A DNA stretch of 64,000 nt from Saposhnikovia divaricata (GCA_036435485.1 CM071598.1:41182501-41246500), one strand, 5' to 3'; numbered from the stretch's first letter, positions 10,531 through 21,425 are shown. Notes: generated by a model from the letters alone, not told the origin. Numbers and translations: made by a program.

Positions 10531-12129
10531 TGTTAGTATTGGTGCCCTAGAGTCAATACAATCAATTGTATTTGTGTTTGAATGATTTTATATATTTGAT
10601 ATATATATTTATTATTGGCTTTATTTACTGCGAAATAAATAAAGTATAATAAATGTCCTTGGAATCTTGATACAAATTATGTAGTTGCAAGTATGTGACT
10701 TGAACATGAGATTATATAATGATTGTATCATATTCTTAAATGTCCCTAGCCGAGTATTATTATTACTTAGGACAATGATAATACATTAAGGCTAGTATGT
10801 TTATTGACAAGATGACCACATCTCATTGGTTATAAGTATGCAGATACTAAAAGCAATGCATAGGTAACTGTACGAGTACAGGGTACTGGACAGACCCACC
10901 GTGAGATACATCATGGTAAATAATAATAATAATAAATGTGTCATATGTATTCTCACAGTGATAATGGTGTAATGATCCTTAGACCTGAAGTCGTTATAAT
11001 TCTACATGAGAATTAATATATTTTGAATTCGTCAAAAGTTATCTTTAACCGGATAATGATAAAGGTGAATATCGGATATATTATGAATTATGTGAGAAAT
11101 ATGAACGATCTAGATGGGATTTAAATCTCCTGATAAAGGAGTGATATTATCGGCCTCTTGTTTGAGTGAGACTATGAAATGCATGGCCATGCTCAAATGT
11201 TGATTTGATTAAATAGTCTACTCATTGATTAAGAAAATGAAGATTAAATTATGAAGAGGATGACACATTACATGCCTCGAGTTTAATCTATAATATCATG
11301 ATTTAAAGGGATTATATTACATGGAACATTAGTCATAAAAGGTTGATTGAATCGTTGATTTAATTATTGTTTAATGGGGTAGCAATAATGTGTTACTAGA
11401 CGCCGCTTATTGTTTGTAATTTTATTAGAGAATAAAATTATTGCCAATTAAATAATAACCTACAGGGTCACACACATAGAATGTTTAAAAGGGAAATTAA
11501 TTTATTTTATGAATTTAAATTAATAATAATTTAAATTATGAATTTAAATTAATAATAAATAATAATTCGAATTTTATAAAATTAATTAAGTGAGACTTGA
11601 TTAGTTAAAGATAAAATTTGAAGATGTATTTTCTTGACTTATTTGATTAATTAAGTATGACTTAATTAATTTATTTAAATAAATAAGATTTGTTTAAATA
11701 AAAATGGCCTAATTGTTTAAGGCCTCATTTTGCTTTATTTCTCTTTATAAGCCAAGAGTTGGCAAGTCATTTGGTACACAACATAGCTGAAATTTCAGTT
11801 GTAAAAACACAAGGGAGAAATCAAGATTTGTCAAGAACACATCGATTATTTATTTTGGCTAGTACCTCGTCCCGTGGCGAAAATCGTTCGACGATTCAAG
11901 CAAGCATTCAAGTGTGGATTCCGGTGGAGGAGTTATAATTTTAACTCTCAAGATCAACAAGCTAGGATCTCCATTTGACATCCATTGGAAAGCTTAAACA
12001 AGGTACAATCTTGTTCTTGAGAATTTTTATACCATAATCATCATTTTATACATGGATCCGGGCTTTGGAATTCGTTTTTAATTGTTATTTACGTTATTTC
12101 CGTTGCGTTATTATGCCCGAATTCCAACA
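10531..12129 (+). repeat. Copia 1 3' LTR
   Basis: It is 1599 bp, the same length as the 5' LTR, and differs from it at one position seen (T11230 versus C3685). It ends CCAACA followed by the ATAGA duplication. Confidence 0.95.
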
Positions 12130-12183
12130 ATAGAGTGTTGCGGTTTCATTCATGGTGTCCGGAAAACGCTGCCAACACCCTAG
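12130..12183 (+). pseudogene. Small secreted peptide gene, copy 1, 3' part
   Basis: After the second ATAGA (12130-12134), bases 12135-12183 complete the gene opened at 2864. They encode the second cysteine pair and the tail ending LPTP, then TAG at 12181-12183. The following 3' UTR (CTACATGCCACT and onward) matches the 3' UTRs of the other family members. This part now lacks a start codon and is separated from its signal peptide by 9.1 kb. Confidence 0.85.
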
Positions 12184-12973
12184 AGAAACATCTCTCTCTA
12201 CATGCCACTGTTTTATTTTATTGGAAATCGATCATTTTATGTAACAGTAGCAAGAATGTTACCAAAGAGTGATGTTGAATAAAGTTCTCAAATTTTCAAA
12301 TTAAAGTCGAATTATTTGTTTTTGTTACTTTTTTCTGTGTTACAAGAAATTAGATCAATCACGTTTAGAATAAATATAAGCGTCCAATATTTTATGTAGG
12401 TAGCATTTGGTGTATCACTACTAAAAAAATGTAATTTAAAAATTAGCATAATAGCAGGATGTCCCATTGCATGTATTAGTGCTCACTCACATCACTTGAT
12501 ACTCTGTTAATTACAGTACTGTGTAGATTTAGCAGCCGGAGAATAAATTAAACAAAAAAAAAAAGGAATCCAAAGCATCGATTCATTGTATAATGCCAAT
12601 ACATTAAAATATATGTACTATAATTAAATTAAAATTTGAAAACTCTTGGCATTATAACTGGGCTCTTGGAAAATGCCTAATAAAGAGTGAAGACTCTTAA
12701 TCTCCCTGTAATTAATTAACAATGCTCACTTCCTCTCTCCTCTCTATATATAGTGAAGAATACTACTAGTAATCTATTCCCATCACTCCTCTGTATCAAT
12801 TTTGAGTGTCTACAGGTAATGTATATCTCATACATATGGTACATGTTTAGAATATGTTTTTCAATTCTAAATTTATTATATGGTGAAGATGGAACCAAGT
12901 TTGTGAATTTTCATTTTCTTTGTTTTTTTTGATAATTATATTATGTTAATTTGATCTGGTTAATTTGATATAG
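12184..12973 (+). other. Spacer with 3' UTR of peptide gene 1 and promoter/leader of F-box gene 1
   Basis: The first 150 bases or so resemble the peptide-gene 3' UTRs. A TATA box (TCTATATATA) lies near 12743. A leader intron is likely: a donor (CTACAG/GTAATG) near 12816 and an acceptor (GATATAG) ending at 12973, immediately before the ATG. The paralogues at 23505 and 61950 also have an AG acceptor directly before the ATG. Confidence 0.55.
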
Positions 12974-13977
12974 ATGGAGGAAAGAAAATGGGAGAATCTG
13001 AACGAAGATTGTCTGGTGAATATTTTTGGGAGATTAGATGTCGAATCACTGCTGTTGGATGTTCCACTTGTATGCAAGCAGTGGTACCGAGCAACTTTTA
13101 ACCCTTTGTCTTGGCAAAATCTTGTTTTTCCGGATGACATCTACCCGTCAAGGTCAAGATTAGGTGCTGCAATAAACAGTAGGGCCCGGGATTTCACGTA
13201 TGGAATCTCAAAACTGATCGAGTTTGTTGTTGGCCGAAGCCAAGGATGTGCTGCAACTATTGTCCTTCCGGATTGCATAAGCAGAGTGGATCTTGTATTT
13301 GTTTCTGACAAGTAAGAATTTATATAAAATTCCTAGTAGTACTCTCAGTAGAATTATAAGTAGTAGTACTTGTACACTTTATGGTTTCATCTGACACTTT
13401 AAAATGTACGGGTTTTAATTGCTCTCCACCATTAAATTTATGTTACAGATGTCCTTCTTTGAAAGTTCTGGCAGTGTCGGGTGATCCGCATGTCATTGAT
13501 ACATATGAAGGTGATCTCGGTTGTGCTGTTTCAGACCTCCTTGTCAAATGGAAAAGTCTGGAGGTGTTGAGGTTGGATAGGTGCAAGCATTTGGTAGAAA
13601 TTATTGGCAAAATTGGCCTCCACTGCAAGAATTTTGTGGAGCTTTCTGTTACAAATACAGGCATTGATGGTCAGGTGGTAGCAACAGCTATTGTTTCAAA
13701 CCTTTCAACCATAAAGCGTTTGGTTCTTGACGAGGCCAACCTTGAAAAGGTTAATCTAGAACTGATATTGAGGGGATGCAAAGAACTTGAACTACTCTAC
13801 GTTCGGGATTGTGTAGGGTTCGATAAGGATGATGAGGAGATACTAATGTTGGCTTCTGGAATCAAAGACTTCCAGTGTGAAGGTTCAAGAAACGAATACA
13901 GCTCTGATGATTCCTATCCCCATTATGATTATGCGTATGACGTTTACGAAGATTACGCTATCTATTTTGAATACTAA
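12974..13977 (+). CDS. F-box/LRR protein, cassette unit 0 (two exons)
   Basis: Exon 1 is 12974-13311 (donor AA/GTAAGA) and exon 2 is 13449-13977 (acceptor TTACAG/ATGTCC). Together they give 288 aa. The N-terminus (WENLNEDCLVNIFGRLD...VCKQWYRA) is an F-box. Such domains bind SKP1 in SCF ubiquitin ligases, with the C-terminal part choosing the substrate. Residues from about 113 onward are short leucine-rich repeats (CPSLKVL, WKSLEVLRLDRC, CKELELLYVRDC). The last 25 residues are rich in Asp and Tyr. Length and layout match small plant F-box/LRR proteins of the At3g48880 type. The frame and both splice sites are intact and the intron position is shared by both paralogues. The substrate is unknown. 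Confidence 0.85.
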
Positions 13978-14597
13978 TGTGACTGTGAGCATGCTGTGGA
14001 ATGTCATATGTTATACTCAACTGCCATGCTGGATTTCGCTAATCTCAGTAATTTCAAGCAATTTATTTTAATATTTTCTTGGAAATGCAATGTTTTACAA
14101 TTATCTTTATGTATATTATTATCATATTCGTCATTATTGCCCATCTCTAATTTGTAGTGCCCACTGCCAACGGTTTATTTGATGATCTTTGTTTATATGC
14201 ATTCAATCTTATAAATTAGACAATGTTGCAAATAGAATACAAAAGTCCAATACTCCACTATTCAACACATTTAACTGTTCTGTCACTATCTGATGATTGT
14301 TTCAATCCCCAGGTATATATTAAGAAGAATGAAACAGATCGAATTAGACACCATGTTCTTAATGAAACTATTTTAGTTACTTTTATGGTCAAGAGTTGAG
14401 AAATAAAATAATGCTTCTATATATATATATATCCCACTTTTTTTACTACTTAATGCTTCGATACATTTTGAAATCGAGAGATCTCCACTGGAGCAGTTGC
14501 TATCCGAGAACAATTAGCTGATCTAGATTTACAGATTATTAATAATAACTATTAAAGTTGACGAGCATCCTCCTTGCCTGTGCTTAAAAAAACTATG
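13978..14597. other. Intergenic; unit A duplication begins near 14430
   Basis: No gene seen. A short (TA)n lies near 14417-14432. From about 14455 the sequence (GAGAGATCTC, GGAGCAGTTGCTATCCGAGA) matches unit B from about 38625, marking the left edge of the tandem segmental duplication. Confidence 0.6.
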
Positions 14598-15135
14598 CTA
14601 GTTCTGAGAATTTCTTTGTCCCACCATTTCCTCATCCATCTTTGCCAACTCCAATAAAACATGTTCGACATCCATCAAGTTTTCCATAACCTCTGAAGTC
14701 CCCACCTGCCTTTCTTTGATCTTTAGCTGCTCTGTCTTAGAAATCCTGTTAGGCACCTGTTCAAGTGCTTCCTCTAAGGTACCACGTACAAACAGCACTG
14801 TGTAAGATGTCTTTAACATAAATACCAGGGAACATTTGTTCTTCCGAGTCAATCACCACTCCTTAGAAATATGTGTCAATTAATGAGCCATTTATCAGCT
14901 TGATGGCCTAACAATAATCTTCATTGAAAGAATAATCTGTTAATACTCTCTCTTTACCCTTTAATTCCTTCCAGATATATTCCAAATCAAGACATAAATC
15001 CAGCTGATCATCATTGACCTGAGCCTCCATGTGAAAGTAGTTCACATGAACCTCTACGTTGACATGAACATTCATATTAAGATGCAAACCCCCAGCATCA
15101 GCCAAAAAATTAAGTCCACAAATGTCATTTTGCAC
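14598..15135 (-). pseudogene. Unrecognised conserved gene fragment, unit A copy
   Basis: Two minus-strand frames make up this fragment. At 14908-15135 a 75-codon frame includes LDLCLDLEYIWKELKGKERV. At 14598-14852 an 84-codon frame includes GTLEEALEQVPNRISKTEQL and MDVEHVLLELAKMDEEM. The unit B copy (38755-39250) conserves both. In unit B a third frame between them reads EAIKLISCSLTHISKAFNKV, which suggests one gene broken by frameshifts or introns not placed here. I do not recognise the family. The strong conservation may only reflect the recent duplication. Confidence 0.4.
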
Positions 15136-15467
15136 TTAATTAATGCAGGAGTTCATCATCAGTACAAAAACAATTTTAATTAAAAAAAACAGCAAAAAAC
15201 AAGTCTTCAATCCAAAATTCAAAATCTTCGTGCCCACTTTGTCATCTGGCGCCCTCATTATCTGATGTTTTTTTCATGGCATCTTCTTCGCCCATCAACT
15301 TATTTTCTGCAAATATAATTTTAAAAAATATGCTTTTTTGCATATAGAATTATAAAAATAGTTTTTTTCTAAAGAAAATCTCTAACATTTAATGATGCAA
15401 AGCCCAAAGGGATACCTCATTTCATTCATGTAATATAATGACATTGTTCATCTGTAATAGGGGGCAT

Positions 15468-15930
15468 AAACAAGTTAAACTGTTCGTGAGGCGTGAGCTA
15501 CTCGAGTTCCACTCATAAAATATTTTAATTTGGTTCGGTAATAATCAAGCAGTGCTCGAGCTCAAGCTATTCTAATACTTTACAGAACCGAGCTCGAATT
15601 TCAAATTACTTGGCTCGTAAAGTTCGCGAGCCTAATCGAGCCTTTATTAATTTTAATATTTAAATATTATACATATTTTTATATAATATTTTACATTTAT
15701 ATATAATTTATATATTTAATTGAGTCGAACTTGAATCGAACTATAACCGATCATAATCAAGTTTTTGTCAATATTTTATGAAATCGATTCGGTTTCGAGC
15801 CGAACTCGACATATCGAACTTTTGTACGAGCCAAGCATCGAACTTGAAATGGAAGGCTCAATCACCCGAACTTTTCAGTCTGAGTTCAAACTCGAGTTTG
15901 GCAGTATTCGACTCGATTCAATTACACCCA
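15468..15930. mobile_element. hAT-like non-autonomous element, unit A copy
   Basis: The element is dense in GCTCGAG/CTCGAGC-type words, with an AGGGGGCATAA-like left end and a TTACACCC right end. This is the usual look of plant hAT-type MITEs with AGGGGTGTAA termini. A second copy lies at 44175-44721, and the right part recurs at 18608-18765. Target duplications were not resolved. A 60-codon frame inside it is not a gene. Confidence 0.5.
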
Positions 15931-16088
15931 TAATTTGTAAGTCATGATAAACTTTTTTTCAAAAGAAAAGTTTTTTTCAAAAGAAAAGAAAATTAAAAGG
16001 AGAAATTTAAATTTTTTTAAATTTTCAAAATAATATTTTTGGAAGGAAGGAAAGGACTACAGAGAATGAGGAAACATGTACAGTGTAA

Positions 16089-16402
16089 GAGCATCTCCAA
16101 GGGTGTTATGTATATTTGTTAGCTATAATATAATATATTGATAATTATCTAAAATTATAGCTAAGAGGTTCTAGGTTTACTCCAATGGTATTATGTATAA
16201 TTATATTATCTAAAATTATACCTAATAGATTTAGAGGTTTTACAAATGTAGCTAGCCCAATTTTAGTTATCTATATTTTTTTGCTAATGGATAATGGTTG
16301 GAGTATTGAATTTTTACCTAATATCTAAAATGTGCCACATAGATGCCATGTAGGTGACACATAGATGAATTTAACTAACATGTTTTACCATTGGAGATGC
16401 TC
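16089..16402. mobile_element. Harbinger/Tourist-type MITE, 314 bp, with an empty site
   Basis: The terminal repeats are GAGCATCTCCAA and TTGGAGATGCTC, flanked by TAA on each side (16086-16088, 16403-16405). The sister block near 18915 lacks it and reads straight through (CAGTGGAAGGAAATT), so the insertion came after the block duplication or was absent from that copy. TIR and 3-bp TAA duplication fit PIF/Harbinger MITEs. No coding capacity. Confidence 0.9.
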
Positions 16403-16463
16403 TAAGGAAATTTTATTTTGCTCGGTGGTTTTCATATATTCATCATTGTTTTCTCCCCAATTT

Positions 16464-16582
16464 GACGTGTCCTACATGTGCAAGTATCCAGGAAATATAT
16501 ACAACAATTTGCAATAAATCTCATGTTTAATTTTCTTAACAGATTTGGATTATTTCTTATACACAGTCTCTATATATAAATA
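16464..16582 (+). promoter_or_regulatory. Promoter of peptide gene 2a
   Basis: The conserved block (GACGTGTCCTACATGTGC at 16464-16481, then AAGTATCCAGGAAATAT) is followed by TTAACAGATTTGGATTAT and a TATA box at 16571-16582, 77 bp before the ATG. The spacing is the same as in copy 1. Confidence 0.65.
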
Positions 16583-16659
16583 CACATGGTAAACACAGAA
16601 ATGTTCATCTCACCACTGAAAGCTGAAAAAAAAAAATTGTCCAGGATTTAATTGCGAAA

Positions 16660-16830
16660 ATGGAAGGAAACATAAAGTGTTTAGCCAAGCTGGTTTTGGT
16701 GATGGTACTCATCATGGCTATCATGGTTGCTTCGGGATCTGCTGAAACGCCTCCTCCCAGCTGCTGTCCCGATATCATAGAGTGTTGCGGCTTCGTTAAT
16801 GGCGTCCGGAAGACGCTGCCAAACCCCTAG
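16660..16830 (+). CDS. Small secreted CC-x5-CC peptide, copy 2a
   Basis: A 56-codon single-exon gene. A short basic N-terminus is followed by a hydrophobic stretch (LVLVMVLIMAIMV) ending in ASGSA, the probable signal-peptidase site near residue 28. The predicted mature peptide of about 28 residues starts ETPPPS and carries two adjacent cysteine pairs five residues apart (CCPDIIECC), then a Gly/Arg/Lys-containing tail ending LPNP. An even number of cysteines and a secretory leader suggest a disulfide-bonded apoplastic peptide. I do not recognise the family, and any signalling or defence role is inference. The ATG is supported by conservation of the reading frame and of the promoter-to-ATG distance in four copies. 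Confidence 0.75.
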   Translation: MEGNIKCLAKLVLVMVLIMAIMVASGSAETPPPSCCPDIIECCGFVNGVRKTLPNP

Positions 16831-17068
16831 AGAAACACCTCCCTACATGCCACTATTTTACTTTATTAAAAATCAATAATCGTAAAAATGTGATCAGAAA
16901 TGTTACAGTTGTGATATCAAACTAAGGAGCTCTTAAATTTTCGTATTGAAAGCAATTTATATTTTTGTTATTCTTTTAGTCCTTTTTGTGTCGTAAGGAA
17001 TTCGTTATGTAATCTTCCTATCTTTAAACTTGGTTATAATAAGAACCACTTTCCATCCATTATATCTA

Positions 17069-18608
17069 CTAGTCTTTTTTGCCCGCGCTCTGCGAGCGGG
17101 CGTCGATTGCTGTTGTTTATTATAAAATTCTAAAAATATATTAATATAAATATTTAATTTGTAATTAGCAAACCAAATAAATTAGTTCGAAAACAGGGAA
17201 TGTTTAATAACGCTAAATAAAATTATGAATTATATAGGAAAACATAATAAAACTGTAACAACATAAAAATCCACGTTCTACTAATAAAAATACACGTTCT
17301 ACTCCCTCATTACATATATCTCCAAAATATGAAGGAAACTTTGTTTAAAAATACAACACATAGCTCAATTTATAAACGACGGACAACAAATGAAAGTACA
17401 TTGTCCTCCTCCTTCATTACAAAGTGTAGTCTGTCATTGAAAACAAACTTGTTCTCCTTTACAAACTTATCCCAGCCTTTGGAGAATCTTGGTCTACCAC
17501 CTGACAAAACGATTCCAACCTTCCACTTTCTTCGTTTAATTCTCAGGTACACATGCTTGACTGAGTTCCAAGCATGGTTTTCAAGAGTTATCCAAGGTGG
17601 AATGTACTGCGAAATAATTAAATAACAAAGTTACTTATATTGATAAACATGTGACATTGATGCATATATATTAAAAGGTGTAAGACATTGTAAATACCAG
17701 TCCATGAGTATTCATATCAAAATTTGAGCTGATCAAATTAGCTTCAAAAGTTGTCTGGAAGTCATCCATTTCTTCTGTTTTTATGACATTAGCTGCACCA
17801 GAATCACACTTACATGAAGTACTACTTAGTTAACTTGGAATATATGACCTGCTATCAACAGATATACTTACACAAACATAGCATCATGATGTGTTTTATA
17901 TAGCAGTTGATAAAAAACTTTCTTGAGTATAGCAGTTTAACATAGCAGTCAAACATAGTAAACTTATCATACTACTAAGTAGCATGCTGTTTTACTAACA
18001 GAATAAGATTTATCAACTTAGCAAAATAAGATTTTCTTGTAGTGCTGTTTGTTTCAAAGAATTCGTATCAGCCTATCTATTAATTTCGTCTATATCAATT
18101 CTTATGTTATAAAATTAATCTGCACCAAATCTACAATCATGGTCCACTCAGCCGAAATTCAACCTGTCTGTTCTTCTAAAGTAACTATATTGAATTACAT
18201 GTGCAGTTGTATTTAGTATCCATCCTCCAACTGTTTTGTAGTATTTAATCTTTTTGTTTAACCTTTAAACTTCATCAAATACTAATAGACTCATTTTCCA
18301 CACTTTTTAAACAGGAAGCTATAGAGGGATTTCACCTTATCATACTACTGAGTAAACTTAGTAAGAAAAGCATCTTGTTATATTTCTTACACAAATATAG
18401 CAGTTGATAACATACTTGTAGTTGATGTCATAGCATGAAGATTCTTTTCAACTCCTTTCCTGGAGAATATAGTAGCAGAGAATTCAGTCTTATCCAAGAG
18501 CTCGAAAAGAAGAGTATCTCCGATTTTCCAGTATTTGCCCTTGAGCATCACTTCCATACCAACAAACTTTTTCATTTTAGCTGAAAAAGTGAACTGAAAT
18601 TTATTTGA
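17069..18608 (-). mobile_element. Helitron-type segment carrying a B3 gene fragment
   Basis: On the minus strand the left boundary reads as a Helitron 3' terminus: a GC-rich hairpin (17081-17101), a short T-run, then CTAG at 17069-17072 with host A at 17068. Insertion between A and T fits the Helitron habit, and the duplicate at 19571-19580 continues differently from exactly this point. The right boundary is only the point where the duplicated block resumes (about 18608). I see no typical TC 5' end there, so the full element is unproved. No Rep/helicase gene is present. Confidence 0.5.
17329..18600 (-). pseudogene. B3 DNA-binding domain transcription factor, gene fragment (REM-like)
   Basis: Read right to left. 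Exon piece 1 (about 18600-18420) includes GKYWKIGDTLLFELLDK and SATIFSRKG, the end of a B3 domain. Piece 2 (about 17820-17706) is an acidic linker (EEMDDFQTTFEANLIS). Piece 3 (about 17610-17370) begins YIPPWITLEN and contains RKWKVGIVLSGGRPRFSKGW, a second B3 domain, ending at a stop near 17370. Splice sites are present (AG before TACATT near 17612; GT after CATGGACTG near 17705). B3 domains bind DNA in plant regulators. The gene lacks its 5' end, since upstream it runs directly into the duplicated hAT-like repeat, so it is a captured or truncated fragment. Kept introns argue for DNA-level capture. Confidence 0.7.
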
Positions 18609-18975
18609 TGAAATCGATTCGGTTTCGAGCCGAACTCGACATATCGAACTTTTGTACGAGCCAAGCATCGAACTTGAAATGGAAGGCTCACTCACCCGAA
18701 CTTTTCAGTCGAGTTCAAACTCGAGTTTGGCAGTATTCGACTCGACTCAATTACACCCATAATTTGTAAGTCATGATAAACTTTTTTCCAAAAGAAAAGT
18801 TTTTTTCAAAAGAAAAGAAAATTAAAAGGAGAAATTTAATTTTTTTTAAATTTTCAAAATAATATTTTTGGAAGGAAGGAAAGGACTACAAAGAATGAGG
18901 AAACATGTACAGTGGAAGGAAATTTTATTTTGCTCGGTGGTTTTCATATACTCATCATTGTTTTCTCCCCAATTT

Positions 18976-19094
18976 GACGTGTCCTACATGTGCAAGTATC
19001 CAGGAAATATATACAACAATTTGCAATAAATCTCATGTTTAATTTTCTTAACAGATTTGGATTATTTCTTATACACAGTCTCTATATATAAATA
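18976..19094 (+). promoter_or_regulatory. Promoter of peptide gene 2b
   Basis: The same ACGTGT...CATGTG block (18976-18993) and TATA box (19083-19094) as at gene 2a, with 77 bp from the TATA box to the ATG. Confidence 0.65.
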
Positions 19095-19170
19095 CACATG
19101 GTAAACACAGAAATGTTCATCTCACCACTGAAAGCTGAAAAAAAAAATTGTCCAGGATTTAATTGCGAAA

Positions 19171-19341
19171 ATGGAAGGAAACATGAAGTGTTTAGCCAAG
19201 CTGGTTTTGGTGATGGTACTCATCATGGCTATCATGGTTGCTTCGGGATCTGCTGAAACGCCTCCTCCCAGCTGCTGTCCCGATATCATAGAGTGTTGCG
19301 GCTTCGTTAATGGCGTCCGGAAGACGCTGCCAAACCCCTAG
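19171..19341 (+). CDS. Small secreted CC-x5-CC peptide, copy 2b
   Basis: A 56-codon gene differing from copy 2a at one residue that I could see (Met instead of Ile at position 5, before the hydrophobic core). Signal peptide, the mature start at ETPPPS, CCPDIIECC and the LPNP tail are the same. Promoter and 3' UTR are also almost identical, so 2a and 2b are a recent duplicate pair and would encode the same mature peptide. Family not recognised. Confidence 0.75.
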   Translation: MEGNMKCLAKLVLVMVLIMAIMVASGSAETPPPSCCPDIIECCGFVNGVRKTLPNP

Positions 19342-19582
19342 AGAAACACCTCCCTACATGCCACTATTTTACTTTATTAAAAATCAATAATCGTAAAAAT
19401 GTGATCAGAAATGTTACAGTTGTGATATCAAACTAAGGAGCTCTTAAATTTTCGTATTGAAAGCAATTTATATTTTTGTTATTCTTTTAGTCCTTTTTGT
19501 GTCGCAAGGAATTCGTTATGTAATCTTCCTATCTTTAAACTTGGTTATAATAAGAACCACTTTCCATCCATTATATCTATTA

Positions 19583-21423
19583 TAGGCCAACAAGGTCTTT
19601 CAAGCTATTTAGTAAATTACATGATTACCCTTCTATCATAATAATGTTAAAAATTAATGTTGGTAGTAAGTCTTGAGCCCATGACCTTCATGTTATTAAC
19701 AATGAATTATGCTTACATCTATAACCACTGCACCAAAGTCATTTTTTGTATACTTTTAGAAATGATCAACTCCATACACTAACCATTACATCAAAGTCAT
19801 TTTTTGTATCTTTTTAAAAATCATCAACTCCATACACTAAGAACTCAATTATTAAATTTATTTTAGATTTATTCATAATCTATCTACCTATTTATTATAG
19901 GTTAACAAGACTTTTGCACTTATTCAGTTGATATTTATATCATATTTTATATTAAGTACACTTATACTAAAATTACTTAAAATGTTCTATCAAAAAAAAA
20001 ATTACTTAAAATGTGTGTTGAAATTTTAACCCATGACTTACGTGATTGAAATGAATTATGTTCACAATTTAACTCGTGACCTTCGTGATTAAAATGAATT
20101 ATGTTCACAACTTCAATCACTACACCAAAAGAATTCTGATATATTTTTAAGAAATCATTAACTACATGTACCAAGAACTCACTTTCTATATTCTATTTAA
20201 TATTTATTTTACATTTTACATTTTAGAATTCATTGATTATATTCGCAAGTGACTTTCATGATATGTATTTAATTCAAATTATTTAAATAATATGCAAATT
20301 TATCACGTATGCATACAATTATGTAAGCCTAATTTATACATTTTATATAATCTTTGATGTACATTAAAATTTTGGGTCAAGTTTGGATATTCTCGATCAA
20401 CCTGAAATTGACCCGACTTTCGAATAAATTTTTTACCCAACATGATCTTTCCTACCGTTTATAGAATATATACTATAACCTTGTAGTGCATTAATAAAAT
20501 TTATTAATCATAATTTATTAAATTAATTTATTACAAAATTTATCGTTTCCGTTTGGGGCAAGAATCGGGGAGTAAAATAATATCCATGTTCGGGGATCGG
20601 GACTGGCCAATATAAATCATGGCTTGACGATTGAGTTCGGATTCGGGGAGTGGGGCAGGATTAACATTTCTCGGTCCTGAATTGACTCGATGCCTACCCT
20701 AGGTACGCAAGATGACATGAATTCATTTAGTGTCAAATTTGGACATCAATATCATATTTGTTGCAAACACTTGTGCCTGAACTAAGTACCAGCAAAAAAT
20801 AGGTACCTCAATTTTTTTATCATCTTAGAAACAAATGAAAATATAACTTAATAGTTGATAATAATACATTAATCTAATCCATTGATAAATTTTAGATGAG
20901 TTTTATTGAAAATGAAAAAACATAGCGTACTAACTCATTAACATTCGAAAGACGTGTACAAGTTTAATGTGTTAGAGGTATGATAATTGACGATTTTATT
21001 ATCAGCATACATAATCAGCTCGTAACCACAATAAAATTAATTTAATATAAATATGAAAATGCAGATCGATGAAAGATTATTAAAGATGCATGGAAAATGA
21101 TTGGAGAGAGGAATGATGATAAAATTTAAGATTGTTGAAGATGAACGAGGAGAGATAAGGGAAGATGAATGTGCATATATCACATGGTTGAAGGGATGGA
21201 CTGATATGAGAGGTAGTGAGGTGGCTAAAAACTGGTCGGAAAGAGATCGAAGTGAGAAGGTATGTGGTTGCTAATAAATTGGAGAAGATATGAGATAGCC
21301 TTATGAGTGGAAAAGAAAATAGATATTAAAACAATGTTGTAACTAAAATTGAAAGTGGTTAAAAAAAATGGGATTAAAATTGGGTCTCAGTATTTATTTC
21401 ATGGTGAAATCTTATTTGAACAC

Positions 21424-21425
<2 letters not shown>
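19583..21425. other. AT-rich intergenic DNA with degenerate direct repeats
   Basis: No gene. Related segments near 19620-19760, 19760-19860 and 20030-20180 share words such as CACTGCACCAAAGTCATTTT and ATCAACTCCATACACTAA, so this is a repeat, perhaps an old Helitron starting TCTATTATAGG at about 19576. A GGGGATCGGGA-type stretch lies at 20555-20660. The small minus-strand frame at 19977-20174 is not convincing. Confidence 0.5.

Larger units (their letters stand above)
2986..12129 (+). mobile_element. Complete, very young Ty1-copia LTR retrotransposon (Copia 1)
   Basis: This 9144-bp element has two 1599-bp LTRs (2986-4584, 10531-12129), both TG...CA. It has a tRNA-iMet primer site one base after the 5' LTR, a roughly 2-kb leader, one uninterrupted gag-pol frame, a purine-rich tract before the 3' LTR and a 5-bp ATAGA target duplication. 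On reading the two LTRs side by side I found a single substitution (C3685 versus T11230) and equal lengths. That points to an insertion some tens of thousands of years old under commonly assumed plant rates. Every part needed for autonomous movement appears present. It interrupts a host peptide gene. Confidence 0.97.
15778..17068 (+). repeat. Peptide-gene block, first of two copies in unit A
   Basis: From ATGAAATCGATTCGG to CCATTATATCTA this block is nearly identical to 18608-19582, apart from the 314-bp MITE present only here. The two blocks are separated by the Helitron/B3 segment. Confidence 0.9.
18608..19582 (+). repeat. Peptide-gene block, second copy in unit A
   Basis: Near-identical to 15778-17068 without the MITE. 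It contains the right end of the hAT-like element, a promoter, peptide gene 2b and its 3' UTR. Identity ends at TATATCTA, where 17069 enters Helitron sequence and this copy continues TTATAGGCC. Confidence 0.9.

Noticed and set aside
20555..20660. GC-richer GGGGATCGGGA-type stretch as a possible G-quadruplex or promoter
   Set aside because: The G-runs are irregular and no gene follows on either strand; more likely part of a degenerate repeat.
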